A stretch of 64,000 bases of DNA from Primula veris (lineage: Eukaryota; Streptophyta; Magnoliopsida; Ericales; Primulaceae). A program made the translations under genes and the position numbers. Numbering within the stretch: the first letter of the stretch is position 1; every line of letters begins with the position of its first letter. Below the pieces are notes generated by a model. That model was not told the DNA's origin. It did no database searches and saw nothing but the letters and a program-made list of their open reading frames with translations. Location of the stretch: NCBI GenBank assembly GCA_963682055.1, contig OY821744.1:31844967-31908966 (forward strand), given 5' to 3'. Below, in pieces: positions 30,147 through 43,002 of this stretch.

Positions 30147-30408
30147 TCATTCTATTATAATAAATCAAATGAGCCTCCCCAATTTAGCCATTTTTTTCGA
30201 AAAATACTTCTATACTTTTTTATTAATTAAAATAATACCATGCTCATATAAAATAAAAAAATAAAATAAAAATAACAACTAATAACACTATGTGTCGCTC
30301 TTTAACAACTAAACATTCTTTTAAATCTTATATTATTTGTTTTGTATTATCCACGTATTTGTATTATAACTACACTTATTTTTTATATTTTAATTGCATT
30401 ACGCGTCA
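30147..30408 (+). mobile_element. Truncated relative of the short Helitron
   Basis: Preceded by ATA and starting TCATTCTATTATAATAA, it aligns along its length with 10125-10390 (AATTTAGCCA, AATAATACCATGCTCA, AACAACTAATAACAC, TTGCATTACGCGTCA). It loses similarity inside the 3' hairpin, so the CTAG terminus is missing. Confidence 0.7.
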
Positions 30409-30739
30409 GGGTAGATATGTAAATAACAATATCACCATAAAATAATTATTACTTGTTATATTTATAAAAAAACTACCGTACTTTCGCAAACTAACAAATA
30501 ATTCACAAAACCTTAAGCTTTTCCCTCTTGAAAACTTTTTACCCAGGAAAGAAAATTTTGAAATACACTATAACCTACTATTTCCACAAGTCTCAGCTGC
30601 ATAGAGATCCTAACAGATTGCGGAAACTTAAATTAAGTTCCTAAAAAGTTAAATAAATTTTATCGAGACCGGATGAAATAACCAAAGAGAGGCGTCAAAA
30701 AGTTTAGCATCTTAACGGAAGTGGGGGGCAGAAATATAT

Positions 30740-33480
30740 TAGCAGTGATAGATGCGGCCATAATTAATCATGTTCTTATATTTTTATCAAACGGCCAAGG
30801 TAAAAAATAATTAATAAAGCTAATTTAAGGTTGTATTGTTATATTCTCACTCCTCTTATCTCTATGAAACCAAATTTTTAAATGGTCCAATATTGTCAAA
30901 CATTACTTGCTTTTTATTCGAGTTGAAATAAACACAAAATTAATTATGAGTAGCACAATCAAATTGAATCGGTTATTTAGGTCCTCCATTTCACAAACTT
31001 ACATAAAATTATTTGAAAAAAATCGACTATTTTATTCAATTGAATTCGTGTCTAGCTATAGCCTATATACCTATATCCTCTTTTACAACTTCCTCAAGTT
31101 TATTTTCCCCAAAACCATTACACAATTTTTTTAAACAAAATGAATGACACTAATCTTATCAAATGCCCCAGATTTGTTCCCCATAACGACTAACGCGTTC
31201 TTTGATTCTTTAAATTCTAAACCCCAATTTATATATATTCCATTTCCTTGTTAGGATGAGGTTAATTTGGGATACGAACAGTTTATTACCCTATAATTTA
31301 TCAAAAATTCAATTTTATTCCTTTTATTCTATTTTTTTCATTTTAGCGCATGTACAATATCAATTCATTCAATTTTGCACATCATCCGTCAATTACTTCA
31401 CAAAATGGACGACACGTGACTAAATTCTATTAACGTCTTTTAACGACAAATGTATTTTGGTCATTTATAACATAGGTCCAATAAAAAATAAAAATAAAAA
31501 ATAAATAAATACAAGTGACGGAATAATACATTTTTTTATCTTCGTTTCATCCCAATTCTTACCAAACATAAAATTAACTCATAAAAGCAACAAAAGTTAG
31601 TCACGTGCATACACGTGTCGTCCATTTTGTGAAAGAATTGACGGATGAGGTACAAAATTGAGTGGATTGATATTGTACATGATTTTAAAATGAACAAACT
31701 AGAGTAGATGAGAGAAAATTGAATTTTTGATAAAGTATAAGATAGTAAACGGTTCATATCCAGGGTTAATTTCTAGGTTGGGACGGGGATTTCGTTGAGT
31801 TGCTTTTGATTTTAAAATACTAAGACTTAATCCTTTAATTTTCAGTATTAACTATTTATCATAATATAAATTTTGTGTGGGGGACTTTAATAATACAGTA
31901 TCAATTTTGTGTTACATGTTTTTTGGGCAGTTTACGAGATGGGTAATAGTCTAATAAGTAGATTAGTGTTATTGCAATCATTGTATTTGTCTCATCGAGT
32001 GACATATATCTAGAGAGCGGAGTGAGATTGTAAATTGTAACCAAGAGTTCCTATTTAATTCTTTTTCATTTTAAACCGTTTGATGTGAAGCTACCGTCAG
32101 GATTAATTATGACAGCTCTCGCTTCCCATATTAACACCAACTAATTAAATAAAATTCACGGTTCAATTTCTATTTTCACTTATTTTCATCTTATGTTCAA
32201 AACTCTCACCAAACGAATTCATCTAGACATTTTCTGCTACTTTGCATTTCTTAATATGAGTAAAGAAGCGGTATGTCCAAATAATAATACTTGGTCTATA
32301 AAAAAATTCAAGTCTATACTATTTACTACTTTTGTTATACTTTATACAAATCTGCACTAACATCACACGGTAAATACGGAAATCACACGACCAAAATGTA
32401 ACTATTTTGTTGTCATATTAGTGATAGTTAATCAATGGTTCAATTTAAATTAACTGATAGAAATGTAAAGTAATTAAATTAGAAAGTAAAATAAATGACT
32501 CTTGGAAGTGATTAATCACATGCACATAGTAACAAAGTGCAGTGATCAATAACTTATTTTTACATGTACAAAAAGACTTGTCATGACTATGTTTGTATGT
32601 GAATTAGGTAAATATGACAATACACTTATGTATTTAATATTCATTGTCTTCTTACTTTTAATGGTCTACTGTGTGCAGTATTACTTAAACGTTTTGTTTT
32701 TTCTCATTCTAATTTTATATTATGCATTAAAATATAAATAATTTCTATTCTAAGTCCAGTAGTAACAAATTATCAAAATTAAAAAAAGTAACCTGGACCC
32801 AACAATTTTTTAATATGTAGGGTGTTTTTGAGACAAAGAAAAAGAATGTTATTTTTAGAGAAGCATGTGTGGGGCTTACACAATGGATTAGTATATTGCT
32901 TAGTTTTAGAGAGATAATTATACGACAATCTTGTAATATACTTGTGCTAATAAATTTCGACAGATGTCCTGGTTAAGAATATAACGTGATTAGCTCTAGC
33001 CAACACATAAAATAAATTACAGAAAGTATTGAGTCGGATTTATAAAATTTAAATTTAAATTCAATCAAATTTAATCTGTTATAATTAAAATCCTAAATCA
33101 ACCCAATCCAACCTGTAAAAAAATTACGGATTAAGGCTGGTTGGGGCTGTTTAATTCTTAAATTTTTATTTTGTTAATTTATTTTTCATAGTTTGCACAA
33201 TCAGCCTAAATTTTAAAATAAATTGTATATTTTAAAGATAAATAAAAATTAAAACCAATTATAATACGTTATTAACATTCAGAGCAATTAAAAAATTAAA
33301 AAATAATAATACCGGGAGTTTGTTATATTTAAACACACACAACACATAAAATAAATTACAGAAAATATTGAGTCGGATTTATAAAATTTAAATTTAAATT
33401 CAATCAAATTTAATCTGTTATAATTAAAATAGTAATGTTTTTGAAAATGAAACAAAAGAAACTGAAATGTTAATACTAAA
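30740..33480. repeat. Dispersed intergenic repeat, copy R1
   Basis: Modules shared with 38000-39570, 47340-48865 and 61530-62640. In order here: GATGCGGCCATAATTAATC, then AATTATGAGTAGCACAAT, then CCCCATAACGACTAACG, then GTGAGATTGTAAATTGTAACC, then CTGCACTAACATCACACGGTAAA, then GAAGCATGTGTGGG, then GGATTAAGGCTGGTTGGGGC. A 495-bp MITE interrupts it at 31269-31763. A short segment is duplicated inside (about 33004-33090 and 33345-33430). No ORF of note. Confidence 0.75.
31269..31763. mobile_element. MULE-like MITE with 9-bp target duplication
   Basis: Long terminal inverted repeats (GGATACGAACAGTTTATTAC at the left, complement of GTAAACGGTTCATATCC at the right, continuing for over 100 bp) enclose about 150 bp without coding sequence. 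GGTTAATTT flanks both sides (31260-31268, 31764-31772). The related repeat copy at 38963-38971 has this 9-mer once with no insertion, confirming the ends. A 9-bp duplication and long inverted ends fit Mutator-like elements. Confidence 0.85.
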
Positions 33481-33594
33481 AAATAATACGGTAAATTGGG
33501 ATCTCAAATAAATCATTAATTGTTAATAAATAAATACTAAAAAATAAAAATAAATCATGTCTTTTAGTATATATCATTCTAACACTCTATTGTT

Positions 33595-35043
33595 ATAATA
33601 CGGTAAATTGGGATTTTTTTAGAATCAATTATTGGGAAATGGACTTTGCAGAGCAATGTGTTTGTTCGGTTATGGATTCTATTAGCTCGGTTAAATTTTC
33701 AGTTCAGGTTAATTGAGCAAATATTGCGGATATAAAACCGAGTAGAGGGTTAAGACAAGGAGACCCGATATCTCCATATCTTTTCTTATTCGAGGCGTAC
33801 GTTTTTATCAAAAAAAATTAATAGTGTCGATTAAGAATGACATTTTGTAATGCTTCATGCTGTGTTAGGGTTGTCTTTCATCCCTTGTTTGCCGACGACT
33901 CGCTTATTTTCCTCCGAGCAAATTAAACAAGGGAAAAATAAGTACCTTTTAAAAATATTTTGCATGACTTTTGTGAACGGTCATGAATTTATTGAAATAA
34001 GAGGCTATGTATTCGCCAAATTGGCATTTAACAAAACAACAGGAGCTCTATTGCAACAACTTGGCGTGTCCTCATGGATTATATGATGTTACTGTATTTT
34101 AAAAAGAATTCAAGGTTGGAAGAAAATTTTGATATCCTCGACATCTAGATAATTTTTGATAGAATCATTGGCACAAGAACTTCTCGGTATCATATGCCGT
34201 GCTTTCCCTTACCGAAAGGTTTAGTGGGGCAATACTGACAAGGACAAACATATTCATCGGGAAAATTTGTGATGTTTTGAATCGTGCAGAAGACAAATGA
34301 GGCCTCGGTTTTCAAAATCTTTTCACATCAATTTTTGCACGTTCTGCTAAACAATTTTGGAGATGTTAGACGATCAAGACCAGTTAAGAGTGAAAGTCCT
34401 AAAGTCGTTATATTTTCCGAATGGTGGCAACCTTCAAGCTTGTAAAGGTAGTCGGGGGATTGGAAAAGCCTTTTGATGGGTCGGAAGTTGTTAAAGAAAG
34501 ATATAAGATGGAACACTAATAAGGGAGACAACATGAATTTCATGGAGTACAAATGGCTGTCCTTTGAGGAAATTTCTCAATTAAAGAGCAAAAGCCGATT
34601 GACTACAATTTAGCACCGGTTAGTGAATTTATTGATTAAATGTCTAATGAGTGGGATAAAAATAATCTAATCTCAATGCTGCAGTAACAATATTAAGTAT
34701 ACCATAAAGCTTATTATGAATACAACTCGCAATTTGGATTAAGGCCATGAATGATACAGTGTTTAAAAAATTGAATTAAAAAGAATTTCTCATATGACGT
34801 TTTTTAGTCTCTTATTCCTTTTTTTTTTTTTTTTTTTTGTACATTTGCTTTTGAAAAACAACTTTTGATTTCCACTCTTTCTTGATTTAACCCTCTACTC
34901 GGCTTTATATCCGCAATATTTGCTCAATTAACCCGAACTAAAAATTTAACCGAGCTAATAGAATCCATAACCGAACAAACACATTGCTCTGCAAAGCCCA
35001 TTCCCCAATAATTGATTCTAAAAAATCTCAATTTACCGTATTA
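33595..35043. repeat. Inverted arms around a LINE fragment
   Basis: About 33595-33752 is repeated as its reverse complement at about 34887-35043. The arms contain the start of the LINE reverse-transcriptase-like sequence, so a piece of LINE occurs in both orientations at the two ends of a 1.45-kb stretch. Confidence 0.8.
33629..34560 (+). pseudogene. LINE (non-LTR) reverse transcriptase relic
   Basis: Broken frames show plant LINE reverse transcriptase landmarks: KPSRGLRQGDPISPYLFLF (near 33738-33800), LFADDSLIFLRAN (near 33885-33925), the downstream RIQGWKKIL and YFPNGGNLQACK (near 34410-34445). Several frameshifts and stops separate them, and substantial segments between them are missing, so it is dead. 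Confidence 0.8.
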
Positions 35044-36089
35044 TAAACAATAGAGATCAATTTTTACGATCGTATAATAATGTTTAACCTCTTTTTTCAT
35101 TCTTTTACGAGCGGTGAAGCATTCATAGGCTATATATTATCCTGAACTTGCCCGATTGTCGTGACATCGTCCATAGACGGTGTCAGATGATGAATTCTCA
35201 AAGTTTACCATCAACTTATTTCCCATGTTTTATTTGACCAGATGTGTCATAATTATCTCAATCTTAATTCTTAGCCATTTTGAGGCCTATTAGTTTATTG
35301 TTTACATAGACTAATTAAGTCTGAAAGGAAATTATACTATATTGTAGTAATAAGCAATTAATGGAAAAAAGAAAAAGGAAATTGTACTATATTAAGATAC
35401 GTATGAATCTACCATGTCCGAAATAATTAGATCCTTTTGCTAAATAAAACTCAATAATCCGGGCATAATGTCAAAAATTGTAAATCAAGAAATTGAAAAA
35501 AACAAAAGTTATTTTCCCAAAAGCAAACTAGAAAACAAAAGAGAGGCATTTGAAAAGAAAAAGAAAAAAGGAAGAGCGATGGGTGTCACGTCACGTAAAA
35601 AAAATAAAGTCAAAGGTGGGGAGACTCATCCCATTTACACCAATATAGACACAGTTTGTGTTACATATGGAAATATTTTGAAATTTAACAAATTATAACT
35701 ACACAAATAGCCCTGGGAGAGAGATTCTTTTTAATTCAATTTTTTTTATTAACTAATGATGACAAGGTAAGTCTCTGTAGCCAATAACATTTTGTGCTGA
35801 TATGGCTAATGATAAATGTGTAATTCGTGTTTTGTACTTAAATGCTCCAAATTAGGGCGATTTGTCACAAATTTATGGAAATTTGAGTCGTCAAAATAGA
35901 CGTGCCCATGCGAGAGTTATGTTAAGATGTATCTCCTAATTAATTAGTAAAACATTCAATAGACGTACCTTACCTAGTTTTGGATTACATTAAATTATCA
36001 ATTTACTCAATGCCCCTGATGTGAAAAAAGAAGTACTAATATGGAAAATCATGCAAACGAACTTATATACTTCATTTTGCTAACAACCA
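35044..36089. other. AT-rich intergenic
   Basis: Short open frames only (for example a Lys-rich one from 35468); none looks like a gene. No transposon ends recognised. Confidence 0.35.
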
Positions 36090-36740
36090 TTTCTTTTTCT
36101 TTTTATAATTATGGATGACTACATTGATATGGAAATAATTTTTTTATATTTGGAAATGTCAGAAATGGGATTTTAATTCACCTACGTACAAAGCCTTAAT
36201 TAACCTTATGCCCAGTAATTAATCCTTCGAAATTTAATTGCTATCATGTCAATTGTAAGTAATAATGGCGGTGATGGTTTACAATAGTAAACCAAATGAT
36301 CTAAACAACCTCTTCTGTAACGGTAAAACAAGATTAAAATCACTAGCCGCCAATGTTATATCATACTATTAATATAAATATAAGTAAACTCAATAAATCT
36401 TGAGTCTGCTCAATTTTATCCGTTTTTTTCAAAAATGTCCATATTTCAATTTACTAATTACTAAAATAACTTAATGCAATTTAAATAAATAAATAAATAT
36501 TCTTTTTTTCCACACATATCAAATCATCTCCCAAACAAATCATCATACATGTATTTTTATATTACTATAACAATAAAACATTATATTTTTACGATATTCA
36601 TCCAATTATTTTTGTAAACTTTTAGAAAATGTTAAATTTATTTGTGTCGGATCATATTTATGCAAATACGTGTCACACACGCAACTAAGTACTACGATTA
36701 CTAGTATATAATAAGCTCGGGAACTTTCAAAATTTTCCTT
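36090..36740. repeat. Local duplication, copy 1 (interrupted by Helitron)
   Basis: Matches 37610-37905 in direct orientation (shared CTACGTACAAAGCCTTAATT, AATGGCGGTGATGGTTTACA). The homology is interrupted exactly by the Helitron at 36361-36704 and resumes after it. Confidence 0.8.
36361..36704 (+). mobile_element. Short non-autonomous Helitron, second filled site
   Basis: Starts TCATACTATTAATATAAATA after A and ends CTACGATTACTAG before T. The 3' end has ACGTGTCACACACGCAAC, matching the 3' hairpin region of the copy at 10125-10422. The paralogous segment at about 37855-37875 reads GTTATATAATAAG without the insertion. Confidence 0.8.
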
Positions 36741-37609
36741 TTCCACCTTAGTCCTTAAAAGATGGTTTCGTACAAAATTATATGTAAGTTAGAATGGCCA
36801 ATAAATTGTATTAAAATTGTCTAAATGAACTTTTTTAAAAGTTAATCATATAATTTAAAAGTTAAATTACATTATTAAAATTTGAAAATTGTATCAAAAT
36901 TGTCGGAATAAATTTTTTTAAAAGTTAATCATATAGTTTAAATATTAAAATTTATGATTAAATTTTTAACAAATTCATTTCAATATTTTTGATACAAATT
37001 ATAATGCGATCAAAATTACAAATAATTTCGTAATATTCCATCCGTCCTTAAACAAATATCATTTACGAAAATGTATCAAATTTTTCATATCAAAAATTCC
37101 GAAACTAAGGAAGTATATGCTACTGTATCATGGGAACGGGTGGACCACATTATTTAGTTTATATTGATGCAAATAATACATACATATACAAAGTAATATC
37201 ACAAAATCAAATATAAAAAATGAGGTGTAGTAGGTCCCATATGTTTATATTCCCAAGCTATCCTTTTACAAATCTTTTATGGCAGGTAGTAGTATAATTT
37301 TTAACAGAACTTTGGAGAAAAGGTGTTTTTCTGATTTTGACCGAATGAATGGGCAAAGTGGTGTCTCCTGCAAAGCCTGCAAACACATTAGTCCAAATTA
37401 AAAAAAACAACAACATAATTGAAGTTATCTATTCTCGTTCATTTTTTTTCTAAAAATAGATAAAAAACAAACATAGAGGGTATCATATTCCAAGGGAGAT
37501 CCCATATCTTTTGTTTGTTCAAATTTCTATAGAGAGAGTATGCATGTTGATAGAGACAAATCATTGTATGACAAAGTGCCATAGTACACTACCAAGTGTT
37601 ACATTATGC

Positions 37610-37905
37610 ATACACTTAACATATAGATATGGAAATATTTTTTTATCTTTGGAAACGTCAGAAATGGGATTAGTTCATCTACGTACAAAGCCTTAATTAA
37701 CCTTATGCTCAGTAATTAATCCTCCAAAATTTAATTGCTATCATGTCAATTGTAAGTAATAATGGCGGTGATGGTTTACAATTAATAGTAAATCAAATGA
37801 TCTAAACCTCTTTTCTAATGTGTAAAAGAAGATAAAAATGACTGCTGGGGTACTGTTATATAATAAGTTTGCCCTGGGACTTTCGATAATTTCCTTTTTC
37901 TTGGT
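37610..37905. repeat. Local duplication, copy 2 (empty Helitron site)
   Basis: Collinear with 36130-36360 plus 36705-36740. Contains the unoccupied site for the Helitron. Confidence 0.8.
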
Positions 37906-37999
37906 ACCATCTAAGTTTCTAACAACTGAATTGTTTTGCAGCACTAGCTATAAATTGTTTAAAAAACTCTTATTACTAATGTACACAAATACTCCTATA

Positions 38000-39570
38000 T
38001 ATTAATTAATATCCTAAATCAACCCAATCCAACCTGTAAAAAAATTACGGATTAAGGCGGGTTGGGGCTGTTTTATTCTTAAATTTTTATTTTGTTAATT
38101 TATTTTTCATAGTTTGCACAATCAGCCTAAATTTTAAAATAAATTGTATATTTTAAAGAGAAATAAAAATTAAAACCAATTATAATACATTAATAACATT
38201 AATAACAATTAAAAAATTAAAAAATAATAATACCAGGAGTTTGTTATATTTAAACACACACAATATATATATATAACGGGTTGAAACGGTTTGGGACGAA
38301 TTAAGCCGCGGTTTGTTAACCCTAACACTAACCCAACCTGCAAAATATATAACGAATTGGACGGGGAAATTGACTTTTTTTGGACACTCAACTTATCCCA
38401 ATCCGTATGGATTGGGTTATGAGTTGAGTTTACGAATTTTTTACCCCAATTAATAGCAATAGATGCGGCCATAATTAATCCTGGCCTTATATTTTCATCA
38501 AACGGCTAAAGGAAAAAATAATTAATAAAGCTAATTTAAGGATGTATGGTTATATTTTCACTGCTCTTTTCTCTCTGAAACCAAGTTTTTAAATGGTCCA
38601 ATTGTCAAACATGACTTGCTTTTTATTCAAGTTGAAATAAACACAAAATTAATTATGAGTAGCACAATCAAATTGAATCGGTTATTTAGGTCCTCCATTT
38701 CAAAGACTTGCATCAAATTATTTCACAACTTTATTTGAAGAAAATCGGCTATTTTATCCAATTAATTGTCTAACTATATCCTCTTTTACAACTTTCTCAG
38801 TTTATTTTCCCCATAATTATTACACAATTTTTTTAAAACAAATTGAATGACACTAATCTTATCAAATTCTCCAGATTTGTTCCCCATAACGACTAACGAG
38901 TTCTTTGATTCTTTAAATTATAAGCTCCAATTTATTTATATTCCATTTCCATCCTAGGATGGGGTTAATTTCTAGTTTGGGACAGGGATTTCGTTGAGTT
39001 GTTTTTGATTTTAAAATACTAAGGCATAGTCCTTTAATAATATGAGTAAAGAAGCGTTATGTTTAAATAACAATGTTTAATCTATAAATAAAATCAACTC
39101 TATACTATTTACTACTTTTGTTATTCTTTATAAAAATCTGCACTAACATCACACGGTAAACACGAGAAACACAAGACTAAAATATAACTATTTTGTTGTC
39201 ATCTTAGTGATAGTTAATCAGTGGTTCAATTTAAATTAACAGATATAAATGTGAAGTAATTAAATTAGAAAGTAAAATAAATGAACCTTGAAAGTGATTA
39301 ATCACATGCACACAGTAACAAACTGCAGGAATTAATAATTTATTTTTACATGCTCATGAAGACTTGTGATCAGTTTGACTATGAATTAGGTAAATATGAC
39401 GATACGCTTTTGTATTTACCGGTCATTGTCTTCTTACTTCACTGGTTTGCAATGTGTAGTGTTACTTGACAATTTATACTTTTGTCTCATTCTAATTTTA
39501 TACTATGCATTAAAAGAAATATGAATACTTTATATTCTAGTTCATCTAATAGAAACAAATTATCAAAATG
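38000..39570. repeat. Dispersed intergenic repeat, copy R2
   Basis: Modules in the order GGATTAAGGCGGGTTGGGGC, GATGCGGCCATAATTAATCC, AATTATGAGTAGCACAAT, CCCCATAACGACTAACG, then CTGCACTAACATCACACGGTAAA. It starts with the module that ends copy R1. Confidence 0.75.
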
Positions 39571-39793
39571 AAAAACAAGGTAATAAGCTACCATGGTGGC
39601 GAAGATATTCAGACAAAATACATTTTGCCTTCTTATTGGTGTACCTCTGTACGTTACGGTACATTTTGTCTATATATGGGCTTGTCTCCATAAAAAAGAA
39701 CACCAACAGAAATCAACAGAACACGAAACAAAAAACACAAACCAGAACCAGAACACAGAAAAGAAAAAAAAAACGCAAACAAAACCTTTTTTC

Positions 39794-41559
39794 ATGGCAT
39801 CTCCAACTCCTCCTCCTCCTCCTCCTCCTCCTCCTCGAACTCGTCCAACTCTTCCTTCTCCAACACTTCCTCCTCCAACTCTTCCTTCTGCAACACTTCC
39901 TTCTTCAACACTTCCTACTCTAACTCTTCCTTCTTCAACACTTCCTCCTCTAACTCTTCCTTCTTCAACACTTCCTCCTCCAACTCTTCCTTCTTCAACA
40001 CTTCCTCCTCTAACTCTTCCTTCTTCAACACTTACTCCTCCAACTCTTCCTTCTCCAACACTTCCTCCTCCAACTCTTCCTTCTTCAACACTTCCTCCTC
40101 CAACTCTTCCTTCTTCAACACTTACTCCTCCAACTCTTCCTTCTTCAACACTTCCTACTCTAACACTTCCTCCAAACGGTATGTTTTTTATTTTTACAAA
40201 AGATTACTTTTTTTACATTAATATCATGTTATCTTTTATGTTTTTGATAAATTTATAAGTAAATGCATATTGTCATTTTTTAAGTTCAAAATATTTAATT
40301 TTCAAGAGTTTTATTGAATGTACCATTATTAGATTATATGAACATTAAAGTTGTTAAAATGTCATGTTTTTAAGGTTTAGTATTAAATTCTAGTTTTAAA
40401 CATTAAAATTATTATTTATTTTTCAATACTCAAAATCATGTATTTTCAACAACTTTAATGCAAAAAAACTCAAAAAATATGTCTAACTCTCAAAAGAAAA
40501 TTTCATAGTAAATTTTTAATTTTTAACGAAAACAACTTTAATAAGATTGCTAATTTAACATTGAAAAAAGTAAGTAAAATGAAAAACTAATACAAAGGTT
40601 AGGCTTTTTTTGTAAAAAAAGTAAAAGAAGGGACTTTTTTTGAAAAAAACCTTTCTTACCTGGGTTTAATTGAAGTCTAATTAAATTTTGAATATATATA
40701 TATATATACAGATCTCTCTGACATAGACCGTGTACGCATGGACTGGCTGAAAACAACCATTGTCGAGGTGTCTACTGCTCAAAAGGAGCTTGATGGCAAG
40801 GCCGATTCTATTTTATCCAGTGTGCTATACTCGGCTGGATGTGTAACGGTATTTCAAGCCGTGATGGCAACCGGTACCAATTTCATAGGAATGTCTTGCC
40901 GGAGAGCGAGTTTCCTGGTGGGTATCAATGCAATATGTTTGGGGGTGGGTTACCTTTTATACGCGCTCAAAGCGTTTATCCAAATTTTTGATTTAAAAAA
41001 TCCTCGAAAAAATGTGAGGGAGAGAATAGATGCGGTAAACCAAAATTTGATTCGTTTTCGTCTAAAATTACTACCGATTTACACTAGCGAGGATTCTACA
41101 ATAGTTCCTCCCATGCCCAGTCCTTCTTACCCCTTACCTCAAACCACACATCTCAGCCCAATAGGCCGAGAATTGAACCAAATCCGCGATGTTAGCCACA
41201 CACGTGGGTTTAAAATACATGTGTCATATTTGGGCATTTATTTGGTGGGCGTTTGGCTTTTGATCGCGGGTGGTTTTGCTGGTACAAAACGAAACCTATG
41301 CCGTGTTAAAAGGTAAATAATTTATTTTAAGTAGGTTTAGAATTTAGATATTAAATGTTGATTATTTAATCCATTTTGGTTCTAAAATGCAGTGATATTA
41401 CTGGTAGCGGTAATCATACCATGGCTTTTGTATCTTCAGGTAAAAAACCAATCACTTTTTTTATTTCTCATTATCAGATTACTTTTATCATTTCTACTGA
41501 GTATATTCCTTTTTTTAATTTCAGTATTCTTCACTTATTTCAAAAAAGATTTGTCCTAA
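39794..41559 (+). CDS. Membrane protein with Thr-Leu-Pro-rich repeat N terminus
   Basis: Four exons in phase, all GT-AG: 39794-40178, 40712-41312, 41393-41439, 41525-41559; 355 residues. Start chosen at MASPTPPPP; an in-frame ATG exists at 39593 but the codons between are Lys/Gln-rich and UTR-like. Residues about 1-128 are a proline-rich region dominated by TLPPPTLPSS-type repeats. The rest has hydrophobic segments near 162-182, 195-218, 299-321 and 337-350, with a charged stretch (KNPRKNVRERIDAVNQNLIRF) between the second and third. No family recognised. The repeat suggests a cell-wall-like or disordered extracellular or cytosolic tail. The open frame across four exons argues that it is a real gene. 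Confidence 0.7.
39840..40168 (+). repeat. 30-bp coding minisatellite
   Basis: CTTCCTCCTCCAACTCTTCC followed by TTCTTCAACA repeats about eleven times, encoding TLPPPTLPSS with Pro/Leu/Thr variants. Substitutions between units are mostly at a few positions, consistent with recent unit turnover that keeps the frame. Confidence 0.9.
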
Positions 41560-42660
41560 TGGGCTGTTAGAGTTTAGTAAAAGGCTTGTTTGAGTTTAGA
41601 ATTAAAAGTTTCATTTTTTTTTTATTAATTATTACTTTACGTGTGAGCTTGTGAGTGACTATTTTTTTGGTTGGCAAACTCAAAATATGAGGTTTTTTGA
41701 GATTAACTTAAGCAGAATGAATCTATATAAGCCGAGTTATTTACTTGAAATCTGCAGCCAAACAAGCTTTAGATATATTTAAGAAATTTAGGATTTGGTT
41801 ACTTGTTCATGAATTTGGTGAGTTTTGTTTATACTATAAACTAAGCCAACTTAATCTGTATGAGCCAACTTAAATTCTACTTGTTCATGAATTTTAGGAT
41901 TTGGTTACTTTGTTCATGAATTTGCTTCTAGTTGAAGAGGGTTTTTACTGTAATCTCTATGAGCCAACTTAAATTCTACTTTAACGCAGTGTTAGCCACT
42001 ATTCCGTTTTGGGGATTTTATGAACGTATTTTATTTGTATACAAAACTTCAATGAATTGGTTGTTGGTATAAAGGAACTCTACCTTCAGTATACGTAGTA
42101 GAGGACTGAGGACATATTAATTTACTCCGAGTTTGTTGAATATAATTACTTTGACTTGGCTTAGGACTTGACAGAGTGATTTTCGTGAAATATAGGATGT
42201 TTGTTACGTTCTCCGTTATACACAATTCTTCTCTTAAAGTAATTTTTGGATTTTTAGACAGTGATCGGATAGATAGGCCCTGTGCTATACTGACTGTTAT
42301 AAAGGTTGTCATTTCTCAAGAATCAGGCTAATGACCAAATACCTTTCACGGAATGTTATATAATAGGCCTTCTTTGCTTGCCATAATTAAAGTCAGCTTT
42401 TTTAATCGTCTTGAAAGCTATAATTTGGTTGATCAGCTTAACGACAAGCTTCTCTGGGTTTTTGAGCATGATAATGTAGAAGCTTTTCTTGGTTTCAGAA
42501 AAAAAAAAGTTAAAAAGTTTTTCTGGTTGTCCAACTGATAAATTGGTTGCTGATCGGAACATTTTACTTCTTATTTACGTTTGACATGTCTATATAAAAT
42601 GCGATAGTCTTCTGTGCAATATGTGTTCCATGCCCGTGGTTCCTTTGATTAACAACCCCC
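41560..42660. other. Intergenic between membrane gene and FY-like fragment
   Basis: AT-rich. Phrases such as TGAGCCAACTTAAATTCTAC and TTCATGAATTT recur within 41770-41990. No gene recognised. Confidence 0.4.
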
Positions 42661-43002
42661 CCTATTGACATGCCTATTTCTATTGACACATCAGCTCAAG
42701 GTGGATCAGACTCCAGGCCATCTGGGCTACCTCCTCTCCCCCATGACCCACATCCGTCTCTTGCCAATCAGCAACAGCAAGCTGGTTATGATCAACAGCA
42801 AATGCGACATCACTTACAACAACATATGAAGAATTCTTTGCCAATGCCGCCTCAAAGTTTACCTCACTTGCAGCCTTCTGCATCTCATCTACCTCGCCTT
42901 CAGCATCCCCATTTACCCCGACCTCCTCAACTTCAACGTCATGGTATGCCACCGCCAGACATGCCCTCTTCAATGCCTATGCAGATGCCTGGTGGTCAAA
43001 TG
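42661..43002 (+). pseudogene. FY-like C-terminal fragment (Pro/Gln/His-rich)
   Basis: An open frame containing SGLPPLPHDPHPSLANQQQQ, then HLPRLQHPHLPRPPQ and GMPPPDMPSSMPMQMPG, ending at a GT donor after codon ATG. This composition and order resemble the C-terminal tail of the plant 3'-end processing factor FY (PPLPHGPHPSL..., HPHLPRP...). The WD40 repeats of FY are absent upstream. The frame is in phase with the next exon (43536), so it could be spliced to the G3BP-like exons. The 5' end is uncertain. A simple Pro-rich exon of another protein is the alternative. Confidence 0.55.

Noticed and set aside
26836..39590. tRNA or other structural RNA genes in the gene-poor region
   Set aside because: I looked for tRNA arms and B-box-like GGTTCGANTCC motifs by eye and found no convincing cloverleaf; a covariance-model search would be decisive.
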